From NCBI RefSeq assembly GCF_003217515.1, contig NZ_QJSX01000008.1:1929-65928 (forward strand): a DNA stretch of 64,000 nucleotides. The letters are read 5' to 3'. The translations under genes and the position numbers were made by a program. Source of the stretch: Deinococcus yavapaiensis KR-236. Lineage in GTDB: Bacteria > Deinococcota > Deinococci > Deinococcales > Deinococcaceae. This document shows positions 34,139 to 47,674 of this stretch, in pieces; position 1 is the first letter of the stretch, and each line of letters begins with the position of its first letter. The notes beneath the pieces were generated by a model. That model was not told where the DNA came from. It saw nothing but the letters and a program-made list of their open reading frames with translations, and made no database searches.

Positions 34139-34909
34139 CTACTGACGCGTCCCGAGGTAGCTCGCCGTGACACCTTCGTCTTCGGCGAGGCGCGCGCTCG
34201 GCCCTTCGAGCTTCACCTCGCCCGTTTCGAGCACGTACCCGTAATCGCTCACCTGCAAGGCGGCGCGTGCGTTTTGCTCCACGAGCAGCATCGTCACGCC
34301 GACTTCACGCAATCCCTCCAAAATCGTGAAGATTTCGCGCACGATGATCGGCGCGAGGCCGAGGCTGGGCTCGTCCAGCATCAGCAATCTCGGCTTCGCC
34401 ATGAGGGCGCGTCCGATCGCGAGCATCTGCTGCTCGCCGCCCGACAACGTTCCGGCAAGTTGACGGCGACGTTCGCGCAACCGTGGAAAGCGCGCGTACA
34501 CCTCTTCGAAGCTCGCCTTGAGGTTGCGCTCGCCACGGCGGTAGCGCGCGTACGCGCCGAGTTGCAAATTGTCCTCCACGGTCATGCTCGCGAAGAGTTC
34601 GCGCCGTTCGGGCACGAGAACCATGCCGATCGCCACGCGCGCCTCCAAACTCACGGTGGAGAGATCCCGGTCGCCGTACGTCACGCCGCCCCGGCTCGGC
34701 AGCACTCCCATGATCGCCGACAGCAACGTCGTCTTGCCCGCCCCGTTGGGCCCGATGACAGACACGATCTGCCCCGCACCCACCGACAGCGACACGCCGG
34801 AGAGGGCCTCGACCTTGCCGTAGGAGACGTGCAGGTCCGACACGCGCAGCAGCGCGTTCGCCGTGTCGCCGCCGACTCCCGGCGCGCCTTTCGCCGCGTC
34901 CCGAATCAT
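34139..34909 (-). CDS. livF: LivF-type ABC ATPase
   Basis: 256 residues from ATG 34909, overlapping the stop of the fused LivMG gene (ATGA). Walker A GPNGAGKTTL, signature LSGGEQQM, Walker B LLMLDEPSLGLAP and the switch His region are complete; SLEARVAIGMVLVPERRELFASMTVEDNL is characteristic of LivF. It powers uptake with the LivG half in the cytoplasm. Length is slightly above the 235 usual for LivF because of a 20-residue N-terminal tail. Confidence 0.93.
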   Translation of the reverse strand: MIRDAAKGAPGVGGDTANALLRVSDLHVSYGKVEALSGVSLSVGAGQIVSVIGPNGAGKTTLLSAIMGVLPSRGGVTYGDRDLSTVSLEARVAIGMVLVPERRELFASMTVEDNLQLGAYARYRRGERNLKASFEEVYARFPRLRERRRQLAGTLSGGEQQMLAIGRALMAKPRLLMLDEPSLGLAPIIVREIFTILEGLREVGVTMLLVEQNARAALQVSDYGYVLETGEVKLEGPSARLAEDEGVTASYLGTRQ

Positions 34910-36702
34910 GCCACCCCCCCGAGGTACGCTTCGCGTACGCCTTCGTGTCGCTGCACTTCCGCCGGCGTCCCCTCGGCGAGTTTCTCGCCGTAGTTCATGA
35001 CGACCAAGCGGTCGGCGAGGTTCATGACGAGGTCCATGTCGTGCTCCACGAGCAGGATCGTGACGCCCTCGGCCTTGAGCTTGCGCAGCAAGGTCGCCAG
35101 TTCCTGCTTCTCGTGGTAGCGCAATCCCGCCGCGGGTTCGTCGAGCAGCAGCAGCGCGGGATCGGCGACGAGCGCCCGCGCGATCTCCAAGAGGCGCTGC
35201 TTGCCGAGCGGCAAGTTGCCCGCTTGGTTCCACGCTTGATCGCGCAGCCCGACGCGTTCGATTTCACGCAGCGCTTCCGCTTGCAAGCTCGCCTCGTCGC
35301 GCCGCTCGAGGTGCAACATCGAGGCGAGCAGGCCGCCGCGCGCCCGGGCGTAGCCGCCCATCATGGCGTTCTCGACGAGCGTCATCTCGGGAAAGAGCTT
35401 GACGTGCTGAAACGTCCGACCCACGCCGAGCCGCGAGATGGCGCGCGCCGGAAGCTTCGTGACGTCGCGTCCGCGCAGCACGACCCGTCCGCTCGTTGCG
35501 GGATTCACGCCCGTCACGAGGTTGAACATCGTGCTTTTGCCCGCACCGTTGGGCCCGATCAACCCGAGAATCTCGCCCGCGTGCAAGGTGAAGGACACGT
35601 CGTTCACGGCCCTCAAGCCTCCGAATTGCTTCACGACGTGCTCGACGCGCAAGACCTCCTCGCCGTTCGCGGGCTTGCTTCGCGCGCTCAGCAAAGGTGC
35701 TTGGCCGAACACCTTCGGGGTTCTCGGCGGCACGAGGCGGTCGAGGATCGGCCAAAGGCCGCGCCGCGAGTACTGCAGCATCAAGATGATCAGCAAGCCG
35801 AAGAAGATCGTTTCGTAACTGCCTGCCTGTCCGAACAGTGCCGGAAGGATGTCTTGCAGCCAGTTCTTGAGCAGGGTGATGGCGCCCGCGCCGAGCAGCG
35901 CTCCCCACACGAAGCCCGAGCCGCCGAGGACCGCCATGAACAGGAACTCGATGCCGATGTTCAAGCCGAACGGCGTGGGATTCACGAAGCGCCAGAAGTG
36001 TGCGTACAACCACCCGGCGAGGCACGCGAGGAGCGCCGCCACGAGAAAGGTCTGGATGCGCAGCCAGTACGTGTCGGCCCCGAAGCTCTCGGCGACGACC
36101 GATCCGCCGCGTAGCGCCCGAATCGCGCGGCCCGTGCGGCTCGACAGGAGGTTTTGCACGCCGACCGCCGCGAGAATGACGATCAGCAGAATGAGGTACA
36201 CGTACGTTCGCCCGCTCGTGAGCTGAACGCCGAGGACGCTCAAAGGCGGAACTTCGCGCAAGCCCGTGAAGCCTCCGGTGAGGTCGGTGGCGTTGCCGAA
36301 CACGTAGTAGAGGCTGATGCCCCACGCGATCGTCGCGAGCGGAAGGTAGTGGCCGCTCATGCGAAGCGTGACCGCGCCGAGAATCAGCGCCACGAGCGCC
36401 GTCATGCCGAACGCCGCGAGAAGGGCCAGCCACGGCGACCACTCCAGGCGCGTCGTGAGAATCGCCGTCGTGTACGCGCCGACGCCCATGAAGGCCGCCT
36501 GCCCGAAGCTCGTGGAGCCCGCCACGCCGGTCAGCAGCACGAGGCCGAGCGCGACGAGGCTGAAGATGCCGATGTTGCCGAGCAGCGTCACGCCGAAATC
36601 GGGCAGCAGCAGCGGCAAGGCGACCGCGAGCAACAGCGCTCCGCCCGCCACGAAAGTGCGCGTTTGCACGCCGCTCGCCTTGACGCCCGACGTGGCGCTC
36701 AC
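34906..36702 (-). CDS. Natural fusion of LivM permease and LivG ATPase
   Basis: 598 residues in one uninterrupted frame from GTG 36702, which overlaps the livH stop (GTGA). Residues about 1-330 are the LivM permease with eight to ten hydrophobic spans and the family segment FGQAAFMGVGAYTTAIL. About 345-598 is LivG: Walker A GPNGAGKSTMFN, GVGRTFQHVKLFPEMT, ABC signature replaced by LPLGKQRLLEIARAL as usual for LivG, Walker B ALLLLDEPAAGL. Separate genes are the rule; fusions occur in some lineages. No stop or frameshift was seen between the halves. Confidence 0.92.
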   Translation of the reverse strand: MSATSGVKASGVQTRTFVAGGALLLAVALPLLLPDFGVTLLGNIGIFSLVALGLVLLTGVAGSTSFGQAAFMGVGAYTTAILTTRLEWSPWLALLAAFGMTALVALILGAVTLRMSGHYLPLATIAWGISLYYVFGNATDLTGGFTGLREVPPLSVLGVQLTSGRTYVYLILLIVILAAVGVQNLLSSRTGRAIRALRGGSVVAESFGADTYWLRIQTFLVAALLACLAGWLYAHFWRFVNPTPFGLNIGIEFLFMAVLGGSGFVWGALLGAGAITLLKNWLQDILPALFGQAGSYETIFFGLLIILMLQYSRRGLWPILDRLVPPRTPKVFGQAPLLSARSKPANGEEVLRVEHVVKQFGGLRAVNDVSFTLHAGEILGLIGPNGAGKSTMFNLVTGVNPATSGRVVLRGRDVTKLPARAISRLGVGRTFQHVKLFPEMTLVENAMMGGYARARGGLLASMLHLERRDEASLQAEALREIERVGLRDQAWNQAGNLPLGKQRLLEIARALVADPALLLLDEPAAGLRYHEKQELATLLRKLKAEGVTILLVEHDMDLVMNLADRLVVMNYGEKLAEGTPAEVQRHEGVREAYLGGVA

Positions 36703-37751
36703 GCTTCCTCCTCTTCGAGGTGATGGCTCGTGAGCGACCGCCACAGCAGCACGGGCAGGATGAGGCTGAACACGATGACTTCCTTCCATGCGCTGAACTG
36801 GAAGGAGGCGAACGCTTCCAAGAGGCCCACGAGGACCGCTCCGACCGCTGCCAGGGGGTAGCTCGCCAACCCCGCGAAGATCGCGCCGACGAAGCCCTTG
36901 AGGCCGATCAGGAAGCCCGAGTCGTAGGTGACGGGGCCGTTCGGTCCGATGAGAAGGCCGCTGAAGGCTCCGATGAGCGCGGCCAGCGTGAAGCACACGT
37001 AGCCCGCGTAGGTCGTGGAGATGCCGCTGAGCTGCGCGCCGAGGCGGTTCACGGCGGTCGCGCGCAGCGCCTTGCCCTCCATCGTCTTGTCGAAGAACAC
37101 GTACAGCGCGACCATCAGCAAAAGGCTGAAGCCGATCGTCCAAAGGCTCTGCCCGGACACCGTGACGTTACCGAAGGTGACGCTGCCGTTCGTGAACGGC
37201 GGCGTACGCGCGCCTTCCGCGCCGAAGAACAGCAGCAGCAGCCCGACGAGCGCGAGGTGAAGCGCGACCGACACGATCAGCAGCACGAGGGTCGTCGCTT
37301 CACGCAGCGGTTGGTACACCACGCGGTACAGCAGCGGTCCGAGCGGCACGATCAACACGAGCGTCAAGAGCATCTGCGCCCACAGCATTGCCTTCAACGG
37401 CGTCAACGTCGCCGTGAGTCCCCACGCGACGAGCCCCACCCCGAGACAGGTCGCCGCCGTCGTCAGCGCCCGTCTCGGCTCGCCGCGCCGAAGGGCCGCC
37501 ACGCCTTCGAGGATCGTCACGGCGATCAGCAGGCCGACGAGCAGCCACAAGGTGCCCGGCGTGCGCCCCAACTGCAAGCTCGCGAGCGTCAGCGCCCCGA
37601 AGGTCACGAAGTCTCCTTGCGGCACGAAGATCGCGCGCGTCACGGCGAACACGAGGACGAGCGCGAGCGCCAACAGGGCGTACACCGCGCCGCTCGTGAA
37701 CCCGTCCATCGCGAGGATCGGGAAGATGGTCGGATCGAGAATCTGGGACAC
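36699..37751 (-). CDS. livH: LivH-type branched-chain/aromatic ABC permease
   Basis: 350 residues from GTG 37751 behind AAGGAGA (spacing 6). About nine hydrophobic spans; the N-terminal AMDGFTSGAVYALLALALVLVFAVT and the EAA-like region in GLKGFVGAIFAG are family marks. It forms the membrane channel with the LivM half of the fusion. The ATG at 37781 would add ten hydrophilic residues and lacks a good ribosome site. Confidence 0.9.
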   Translation of the reverse strand: MSQILDPTIFPILAMDGFTSGAVYALLALALVLVFAVTRAIFVPQGDFVTFGALTLASLQLGRTPGTLWLLVGLLIAVTILEGVAALRRGEPRRALTTAATCLGVGLVAWGLTATLTPLKAMLWAQMLLTLVLIVPLGPLLYRVVYQPLREATTLVLLIVSVALHLALVGLLLLFFGAEGARTPPFTNGSVTFGNVTVSGQSLWTIGFSLLLMVALYVFFDKTMEGKALRATAVNRLGAQLSGISTTYAGYVCFTLAALIGAFSGLLIGPNGPVTYDSGFLIGLKGFVGAIFAGLASYPLAAVGAVLVGLLEAFASFQFSAWKEVIVFSLILPVLLWRSLTSHHLEEEEA

Positions 37752-37767
37752 GCGTTCTCCTTGACGA

Positions 37768-37835
37768 CAGGAACGAGACATGAGGAACGAGCGCGGTCAG
37801 CGACTCGCCGAGCTCATTCCTCACGTCATTTCCTG
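37768..37835. repeat. Imperfect 25-bp inverted repeat between livK and livH
   Basis: 37768-37792 (CAGGAACGAGACATGAGGAA and on) and 37812-37835 are complementary with four mismatches and one gap. As RNA it makes a long hairpin between the binding-protein and permease cistrons, a place where such structures often raise binding-protein mRNA relative to the rest. Confidence 0.5.
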
Positions 37836-37839
37836 CTTC

Positions 37840-39006
37840 TTACTTGAGCAACTTCCAAGTGCCGTTCTCGATCGTCACCATGACGCGCGAACGGCTGTCG
37901 AGCCCGAGGTGGTTGTTGTTGCGCATGCTGAAGGTGCCGTGCGTGGCGATGAGGTTGCGCGTGCCCTCGATGGCGTCTCGCAGGGCAGAGCGGAACTCGG
38001 CCGTACCGGGCTGCGCGCGCCTCAAGGCGATGGGCGCCGCGCGCTGAAGCATGAGGCCCGCGTCGAAGAGGTGGGCGCCGAACGTCGACCGCGTGCCCGC
38101 TCCGAACTTGTCTTCGTACGACTTGATGTAGTTCAACGCGACCTTCTTGTTCGGGTTCGAGTCGGGCAGTTGTTCCGCCACGAGGATCGGTCCGGCAGGC
38201 AAGATCGCGCCTTCCACGTCACGCCCTCCGACTCGCAGGAAGTCCGCGTTGGCCACCCCGTGCGTTTGGTAGATGCGGCCCGTGAAGTTCCGCGCCTTGA
38301 GGGCCGCTTGCGGTACGACGCCCGGCACGCCCGACGCGCCGATCAGCACGGCGTCCGGACGAGCGGCGACGATGCGCAGCACTTGCCCCGTGACCGAGGT
38401 GTCGGTGCGGTTGTAGCGTTCGTTGGCGACGATGCGGATGTTGCGCTGAGCCGCGTACTTGCGAAGCTCGTTGTACCAGCCTTCGCCGTACGCGTCGTTG
38501 AAGCCGATGTAACCGACCGTGCGAATCTTGTTTTGCGCCATGCTCTGCACGATGGCGTTGGCCATGATCGCGTCCGTCTGCGGCGTCTTGAACACCCAGA
38601 AGCGCTTGGCGTCCACAGGATCGATGATGGCGGCGCTCGCCGCGAGCGAGATGTTGGGGACCTTCGCGTCCGCGACGACATCGATCATGGCGAGGCTGGC
38701 GGGCGTCGTCGTCGGGCCGATGATGAGGTCGACTTTGTTCTCCTGGATGAGCTTGCGCGTGTTTTGCACGGCGGTCGTCGTGTCCGACGCGTCATCCAAG
38801 ACGATGTACTCGACGGGAGTGTTGCCGATGCGTTGCGGCAGCAATTGCACGGTGTTGCGCTGTGGAATCCCGAGGGACGCGGCGGGACCCGTCGTGGAGA
38901 CGATCACGCCGACGCGGATGGGCGCGCGGCTTTGCGACTGGGCGTACACGACGCCGACGGTAGCGGCGAGCAGGGCAGACAACACGAGACTCTTCGTACG
39001 CTTCAT
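37840..39006 (-). CDS. LivK-type periplasmic binding protein
   Basis: 388 residues behind AGGAGG. Signal peptide KRTKSLVLSALLAATVGVVYA, then the type I periplasmic binding fold: RVGVIVSTTGPAASLGIPQRN, IIGPTTTPASLAMIDVVAD and YGEGWYNELRKYA. Members bind branched-chain amino acids, amides or aromatic acids. The gene follows hpaD on the same strand, so 4-hydroxyphenylacetate or a related aromatic acid is a reasonable ligand guess, but the sequence cannot tell. The 145-bp gap before it contains the palindrome GCGATATCGC (near 39122-39131) and an AT-rich patch, so it may have its own promoter. Confidence 0.9.
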   Translation of the reverse strand: MKRTKSLVLSALLAATVGVVYAQSQSRAPIRVGVIVSTTGPAASLGIPQRNTVQLLPQRIGNTPVEYIVLDDASDTTTAVQNTRKLIQENKVDLIIGPTTTPASLAMIDVVADAKVPNISLAASAAIIDPVDAKRFWVFKTPQTDAIMANAIVQSMAQNKIRTVGYIGFNDAYGEGWYNELRKYAAQRNIRIVANERYNRTDTSVTGQVLRIVAARPDAVLIGASGVPGVVPQAALKARNFTGRIYQTHGVANADFLRVGGRDVEGAILPAGPILVAEQLPDSNPNKKVALNYIKSYEDKFGAGTRSTFGAHLFDAGLMLQRAAPIALRRAQPGTAEFRSALRDAIEGTRNLIATHGTFSMRNNNHLGLDSRSRVMVTIENGTWKLLK

Positions 39007-39150
39007 ACGACCTCCTGAGTACGTCGGAACCGCTCAAGCGACCGAACACGTCGCGGCCCGACCATTGAACACTTGTTAGGCTGTTTGTACGCGTTCACTG
39101 TAGCGAAGTCTGCGTGAAAATGCGATATCGCGATTAGAAATCCACCAAGG

Positions 39151-40105
39151 TCAAATGACGTGCACGGGCATGCCTTGAAGCGCCCCTTCACGTGGCTTCA
39201 CCCACCCGCCGTCGAACGCTTCGAGAAGCGAGCCTTCCTCGAACCAACTTTTGGGCGTCTTAGCACCCCACAGCGTTTGACGCCGCGGATCGTCGCGCAT
39301 CCAGCGAATCGGCTCGAAGTCCGGGTCGACCGTGATGTAATCCGACGTGTAAAGCTCGATGCGGTGTCCGTCCGGATCGCGAACGTACACGAAAAAGGCG
39401 TTCGAGATGCCGTGCCGTCCCGGTCCGCGCTCGATGCGCTCGGGTTGCCGCGCGCCCGCGAGGATGTCGCACGCACGAATGATGCTCAGAGCGTCCGGCA
39501 TCCAGTACGCGAAGTGGTGAAGGCGCGGCCCGACGCCGTTCGTGAGCGCGAGGTCGTGCACGCCGCCGCGCCGTTGAATCCACGCCGCCCACACCGAACC
39601 GTCCTCGCCTTCCGTGTACTCCGAGAGGCGAAAGCCGAGTTCGCGCAGGTACCAGTTCATCGTGCCTTCGACGTCCGGACTCATCACGTTGACGTGATCG
39701 ATGCGTTGCAAGCCCGGACCGCGATGCACGTGGTAGTCCTGCAGCAACCACTTGTGCGTCTTCGACTCGTGGTAGAACGCCACGGGCAATCCGAACGGGT
39801 CTTGCAACCTCAGCATCCTCGGGCGGTCGAGCTCCGACTCCCAGCGGTGCGGCAAGCCTTGCCGCTCGGCGAGGCGCACCAACTCCTCCAAGTCCGCCTC
39901 GCTTCGCACGCGGTAGGCGAGGTGCTTGACGCCCGCCTCGGGCGCGAGCTCCAACTTGAGCGTCCACTCGCGGTCCTCCACGCCCCGCAAGTAAACCGCG
40001 CCCGGCGTCTCGTGCAGCACGTTGAGGCCCAGCAGGTTCACGTAAAAGTCCTTCGAGCGCGCCAAGTCCGTCACGTAGAAGACGCCGTGCGCCACGCGAA
40101 TGACG

Positions 40106-40113
<8 letters not shown>
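39151..40113 (-). CDS. hpaD: 3,4-dihydroxyphenylacetate 2,3-dioxygenase (type I extradiol)
   Basis: 320 residues, two vicinal-oxygen-chelate domains. Metal ligands are visible: His in RIDHVNVMSPDV, His in RLHHFAYWM and Glu in DGHRIELYT; the acid-base His lies in the segment after NGVGPRLHH. It matches the Fe/Mn homoprotocatechuate dioxygenases of Brevibacterium and Arthrobacter rather than the LigB-type HpaD of E. coli. It opens the ring of homoprotocatechuate to the CHM semialdehyde, the substrate of HpaE. The start overlaps the hpaB stop by 8 bp. Confidence 0.93.
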
Positions 40114-41602
<1,489 letters not shown>

Positions 41603-41628
41603 GAGTTGCAGCCCTCCTTCGAGCGTGA

Positions 41629-42440
41629 TTACTTCTTGACTTCCTGCCGCGCCAGACCCACGTAGTCCTTCGCGACGAACACGCCGCCTTGGCGTTGCTC
41701 GGTGAGGTCGTTCTCGTCGCCGTGAATCCGCTCGATGTCCGAGGCGTAGTCCTCGGCGTTGTCTTGCGGGTGGTAGCCGACGTCGGCCCAGCCTTCGCTC
41801 GTCATCCAAGCGCGGGTGTTGGCGCTGATGCCGGCGAGGATCTTGAAGCCGAGCCGTGGCGTGTCGAGGCACGCGGCGACGAGGCTCACGCAGTCGCGCG
41901 GCGACAACCACGTGCTGAGGTTGCGGCGCTCTTGGGGCCGCGGCAAGAACGAGCAGATGCGCAGGGCGGCCGTTTCGATGCCGTGCTTTTCCCAGTAGAG
42001 GCGCCCCAGGGCTTCACCGAAGACTTTGCTGACGCCGTAGAAGGTGTCGGGCCGAACGGGCGCGTTCGGCCCAATCTTGTTGCGCTCGTCGCGTTCGTAG
42101 AAGCCGACGGCGTGAATAGAGCTCGCGAAGACGACGCGCTTCACGTCCGCGAGCCTCGCCGCCTCGTACACGTTGTGCGTTCCGTCCATGTTCACAGTGC
42201 GAATCGTCTCGTACGTGTGCTCGTTGGGGATGCCGCCCATGTGCACCACCGCGTCCACGCCGCGCATCGCCTCTATGAGGCCGCCGATCTCGGTGAGGTC
42301 GGCGAGGACGGTCTCCTCGCCTTCGCGCGCCTCGCCGAGGTCGCGGTTGTCCGTGAGGCGCAGCGTCTCGTACCGTCCGCGCAGCCCTTCGCGCAACGTC
42401 GAACCGATCGCGCCGGCCGCTCCGGTGATCAAGACCTTCA

Positions 42441-42441
<1 letters not shown>
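41629..42441 (-). CDS. NAD-dependent epimerase/dehydratase, uronate-dehydrogenase-like SDR
   Basis: 270 residues from ATG 42441, overlapping the hpaE stop by one base. Extended SDR: N-terminal GAAGAIGSTLREGL, catalytic Ser in FASSIHAVGFYERDE, and YGVSKVFGE with Tyr and Lys. The SSxHxxGFY segment closely resembles uronate dehydrogenase. Uronate oxidation has no place in hydroxyphenylacetate breakdown, so either the enzyme oxidises a pathway intermediate or the operon also handles another substrate. The family call is firm; the substrate is not. Confidence 0.82.
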
Positions 42442-43993
<1,552 letters not shown>

Positions 43994-43997
<4 letters not shown>

Positions 43998-44827
43998 TCT
44001 CCTCGCGGTCTGGAGTCGCTGTAGAAGCGAAACGGTTCGGAAAGCAACGTGCGGCCGTTGCTCGTCACGGTCACCCGCGCGAACGGTCGAGCGGTCGAGC
44101 CGACCTCCACGCGGTACGTGTAACCGCCATTTCGAAATTGGTAGACGAGGCCGCCCGCGCTCGTCTTCGTGCGGATTCCGTTCGAGAGGCGAATGCCGCG
44201 CTTCGACGTGTCGAAATCACCCGACACGCGGCTCTCGCTCGTCTCGGGCAGACGCTCGCTTCCGACGTAATCGAAGGAACGGTACATGTAGCGGCCGTTC
44301 GGCAGGCGTTGAATCCACACGCTGCGCTTCGCGCTCGCGCCCGCGAACACGCTGCCCTCGGTCGGTCCTCCCGAGGCCGGATCGGCCTCGTTCACCGTGA
44401 AGTAGCGGCATTCCAACGCCTGCCCGTTCGACGTCACGGCGACGACGTGCGTGAAGGTATAGCCGCCGTCCGCGCGCTGGATGTTGCTCACATGGAGGAA
44501 GTTGCCTTCGGTGGAGGCCGCGCTTCCGAAGGGACGAAGCCCGTAGTACACGCTTCCGGCGGCTCCGTCGGCTGGCCCGAGCTGGTACCGAGCGATGTTC
44601 ACGCGCTCCGGCGCGCTCTTCGTCAACGACGCGAGCGAGACGGCGACCGTTTCGTTCGGGCCGAGGAGCTTGGCGGGACTCGACACCGCCACGACACGGT
44701 CGGGTCCGTCGCACCAAGCGAAGAGGGGGCGGTACGCGGCGCTTGCGATCTGCCCGAAGTCGTGCTGCACGTACGGCTGTGCCGCCGCCATCGACGCGGC
44801 GAGCATCAGGACCCACCACCGTTTCAA
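43994..44827 (-). CDS. Unrecognised secreted protein inside the hydroxyphenylacetate operon
   Basis: 277 residues from TTG 44827, 4 nt after the preceding stop. This start gives a clean signal peptide (KRWWVLMLAASMAAAQP, cleavage after AAA); the longer frame from 44866 would put a charged stretch before it. The mature part is beta-rich, has two Cys (in AWCDGP and LECRYF) and two weakly repeated modules with FRNGGYTYRVEV and RVTVTSNGRTLLSEPFRFYSD versus ADGGYTFTHVVAVTSNGQAL near the middle. No family recognised. Its stop overlaps the hpaE start, so it is translated with the catabolic enzymes, which makes an envelope role in aromatic-acid use plausible. Confidence 0.78.
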
Positions 44828-44831
44828 GAAT

Positions 44832-45628
<797 letters not shown>

Positions 45629-45632
<4 letters not shown>

Positions 45633-46522
45633 ACGTTCACTCCTTCCAGCAAGCCGTACTTCTGGGCCATCTTCCGCAGTTTCGCCTCGACGTCGGGCGT
45701 GGTCGGGCCGAGGGGTTCGCGCCACTCTTTCTCGCACAAGCCCATCCAGCTCAAGACCGTCTTGAGGGGAATGGGGTTGGTGTCCCAGAAGATCGCGTCG
45801 TTCGCTTCCAGCAAGCTGTAGTGAACGTCGAGCGCCTCCTTGTATTGGCCGTCGAGGGTGAGTTGGCACAGCCGCGCCGTTTCTTGCGGCAGCCAGTTGG
45901 CGGTCGCGGCGATCGTGCCGACGCCGCCGACGGCCATCATCGGGAAGGTGAGGGCTTCGAGACCGCAGAACACGAGGAAGTCGCGTCCGACGGTGCGCAA
46001 AAGATCGCTGACGTACTCGACGTCCTTGCTGGAGTGTTTGATGCCGACGACGTTCGAGAAGCGCTCGCGCAATTTGGCGACCGTGTCGATCTTGATTTCG
46101 ATGCCGCTTCGGCCCGGAATGTTGTACAAGACCATCGGAAGTTCCGGCAAGGCCGCCGCGACCTTGCCGAAGAAGTCGACGAGGCCCGCTTGATTCGGCT
46201 TGATGTAGTACGGCGTGATGAGTAGGGCGCCGCTCGCACCGAGATCCGACGCGAAGCGCGTGAGCTCGAGCGTCTCGTCGAGCCGTAGCGTTCCCGTGCC
46301 GGGCAGAAAGGGAACGCGGCCGCCGATGACGTCCGACGCGAACTTCAAGACGGCCTTGCGTTCCTCGACGCTTTGCGTGCCGGGTTCGCCCGTCGTGCCG
46401 CCCACGCTGACGCCGTGCGAGCCCGCCTGGATTTGTCGTTCGATGAGCCGTTCGAGGGCCGCGTAATCGATGGAGCCGTTCTTGAAGGGCGTAACGAGTG
46501 GGGTGATGGAGCCTTTCAACAT
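45629..46522 (-). CDS. DapA-family class I aldolase/lyase of the hydroxyphenylacetate operon
   Basis: 297 residues from ATG 46522 behind GGGAGG. N-acetylneuraminate lyase/DHDPS fold: GGTTGEPGTQS substrate loop, catalytic Y133 in VLYNIPGRSG and Schiff-base K162 in VVGIKHSSKD. DHDPS itself is less likely, since the gene is first in a catabolic operon with a divergent PucR-type regulator. A pyruvate-forming aldolase step exists at the end of the pathway (normally class II HpaI) and this enzyme may replace it; that is inference. DHDPS-like annotation by similarity should be treated with caution. Confidence 0.85.
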
Positions 46523-46609
46523 GAAACCTCCCGAGTTGTGAATGCTCTCAGCGTATTGAATGGTAGGCTGAAGATGAAAGTCGAAAAGCACGGATAACGT
46601 CCTCTTCTT

Positions 46610-46623
46610 TGTGGAATCGCACA
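46610..46623. promoter_or_regulatory. TGTG-N6-CACA palindrome in the divergent hpa/pucR region
   Basis: TGTGGAATCGCACA lies 4 bp before the pucR ATG in a 105-bp gap between divergent units. Its place suggests an operator for autoregulation. The gap also holds AT-rich blocks suited to two promoters, but no unambiguous -35/-10 pair. Confidence 0.35.
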
Positions 46624-46627
46624 GATC

Positions 46628-47668
46628 ATGAAGCCTTCACCGCTGTCTCGTCTGCTCGCCACGCTCGCTGGCCCGAAGCCCGAGCGTGACCTCGTGACGG
46701 CTTTGGAGGAACTCACGGGAGGCGAAGCGGCGATTCTCGCTCCGTGGGGAGACGTGCTCGCGGGCCATGTCACCCGGGAGGCAGTGCGGCGTGAAGCGCG
46801 CGACGAAGGCCGCTTGCTCGGCGTCGTGGTGTCCTCGGTGGACTCGGACGTGGTCGACGTGGCCGCCGAGGTGTATGTCCTCGCCGCTCTGCGGCGCGCC
46901 GCGCGTACGGCGCACGTCGGCGCGAGCGGCGAGGCGTTGCTCGCCGAGCTCGTGTCCGGCGCGCGCTCGGCGGATGTACGCGAACGCCTCGAAGCGGCGG
47001 GCCTCGAAGGCGAGCCGTTCGCCGTCGCCGCGCTCGAACTGCCGCTGCGCCGCGCGCGTTCGCGGCTCGCGCGCAGCGCGCTACAAAACGACTTGGAACG
47101 CTTGCGGTCGGCGGGTGACGCCTACTTCGCGGCGCTCGGCTACCGCTTCGTGTCGGGCGTGCGCGGTCCGCGCGTCGTGTGGCTTTGGGCGACGAGCGAC
47201 CCGGACGCACAAGCCAACCGCTTGTGCGAAGCGATTCTCGCCTCGACGAACGAGGACGTACGCCTCGGCGTGTCCGAGGCGCAGCCCGAACCCGAGCAGG
47301 GCCGCCACGCGTTCACGCAAGCCCTGCTCGCCCTCTCCGCGACGACGCGGCCGCGCAGCTCGAAGTCCTTCGCGCGTCTCGACCCGCTGCACTGGATGCT
47401 GGCGTCCCAGCCCCACGAACACTTGACGTTGTGGCGCGAAACGCTGCTACGGCCCCTCAAGGCGCACGACGAGGACGGACGTCTGCTCGAAACGCTGCGC
47501 GCGTATCTGCAGGACTCCTCGCATCTCGGCGCGCTGTCGGCGCGGCTCAACGTTCACCCGAACACGTTGCGCTACCGCCTTGGACGCATCGAGGAGTTGC
47601 TCGGGCAACCCCTTTCGCATCCGGCGACGCTGGCGCGGTTGTACCTCGCGCTCGGCGTGGAAGGCTGA
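46628..47668 (+). CDS. PucR/CdaR-family transcriptional regulator
   Basis: 346 residues. The C-terminal 60 residues are the PucR helix-turn-helix: LRAYLQDSSHLGALSARLNVHPNTLRYRLGRIEELLG, cut here by design, with the recognition helix HPNTLRYRL. The middle has the GGDEF-related domain typical of CdaR proteins, and the N-terminal 120 residues look GAF-like and could bind a ligand. Being divergent from the hydroxyphenylacetate operon, it is the prime candidate for sensing that substrate. No Shine-Dalgarno is obvious. Confidence 0.85.
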   Translation: MKPSPLSRLLATLAGPKPERDLVTALEELTGGEAAILAPWGDVLAGHVTREAVRREARDEGRLLGVVVSSVDSDVVDVAAEVYVLAALRRAARTAHVGASGEALLAELVSGARSADVRERLEAAGLEGEPFAVAALELPLRRARSRLARSALQNDLERLRSAGDAYFAALGYRFVSGVRGPRVVWLWATSDPDAQANRLCEAILASTNEDVRLGVSEAQPEPEQGRHAFTQALLALSATTRPRSSKSFARLDPLHWMLASQPHEHLTLWRETLLRPLKAHDEDGRLLETLRAYLQDSSHLGALSARLNVHPNTLRYRLGRIEELLGQPLSHPATLARLYLALGVEG

Positions 47669-47674
47669 AGCGTC

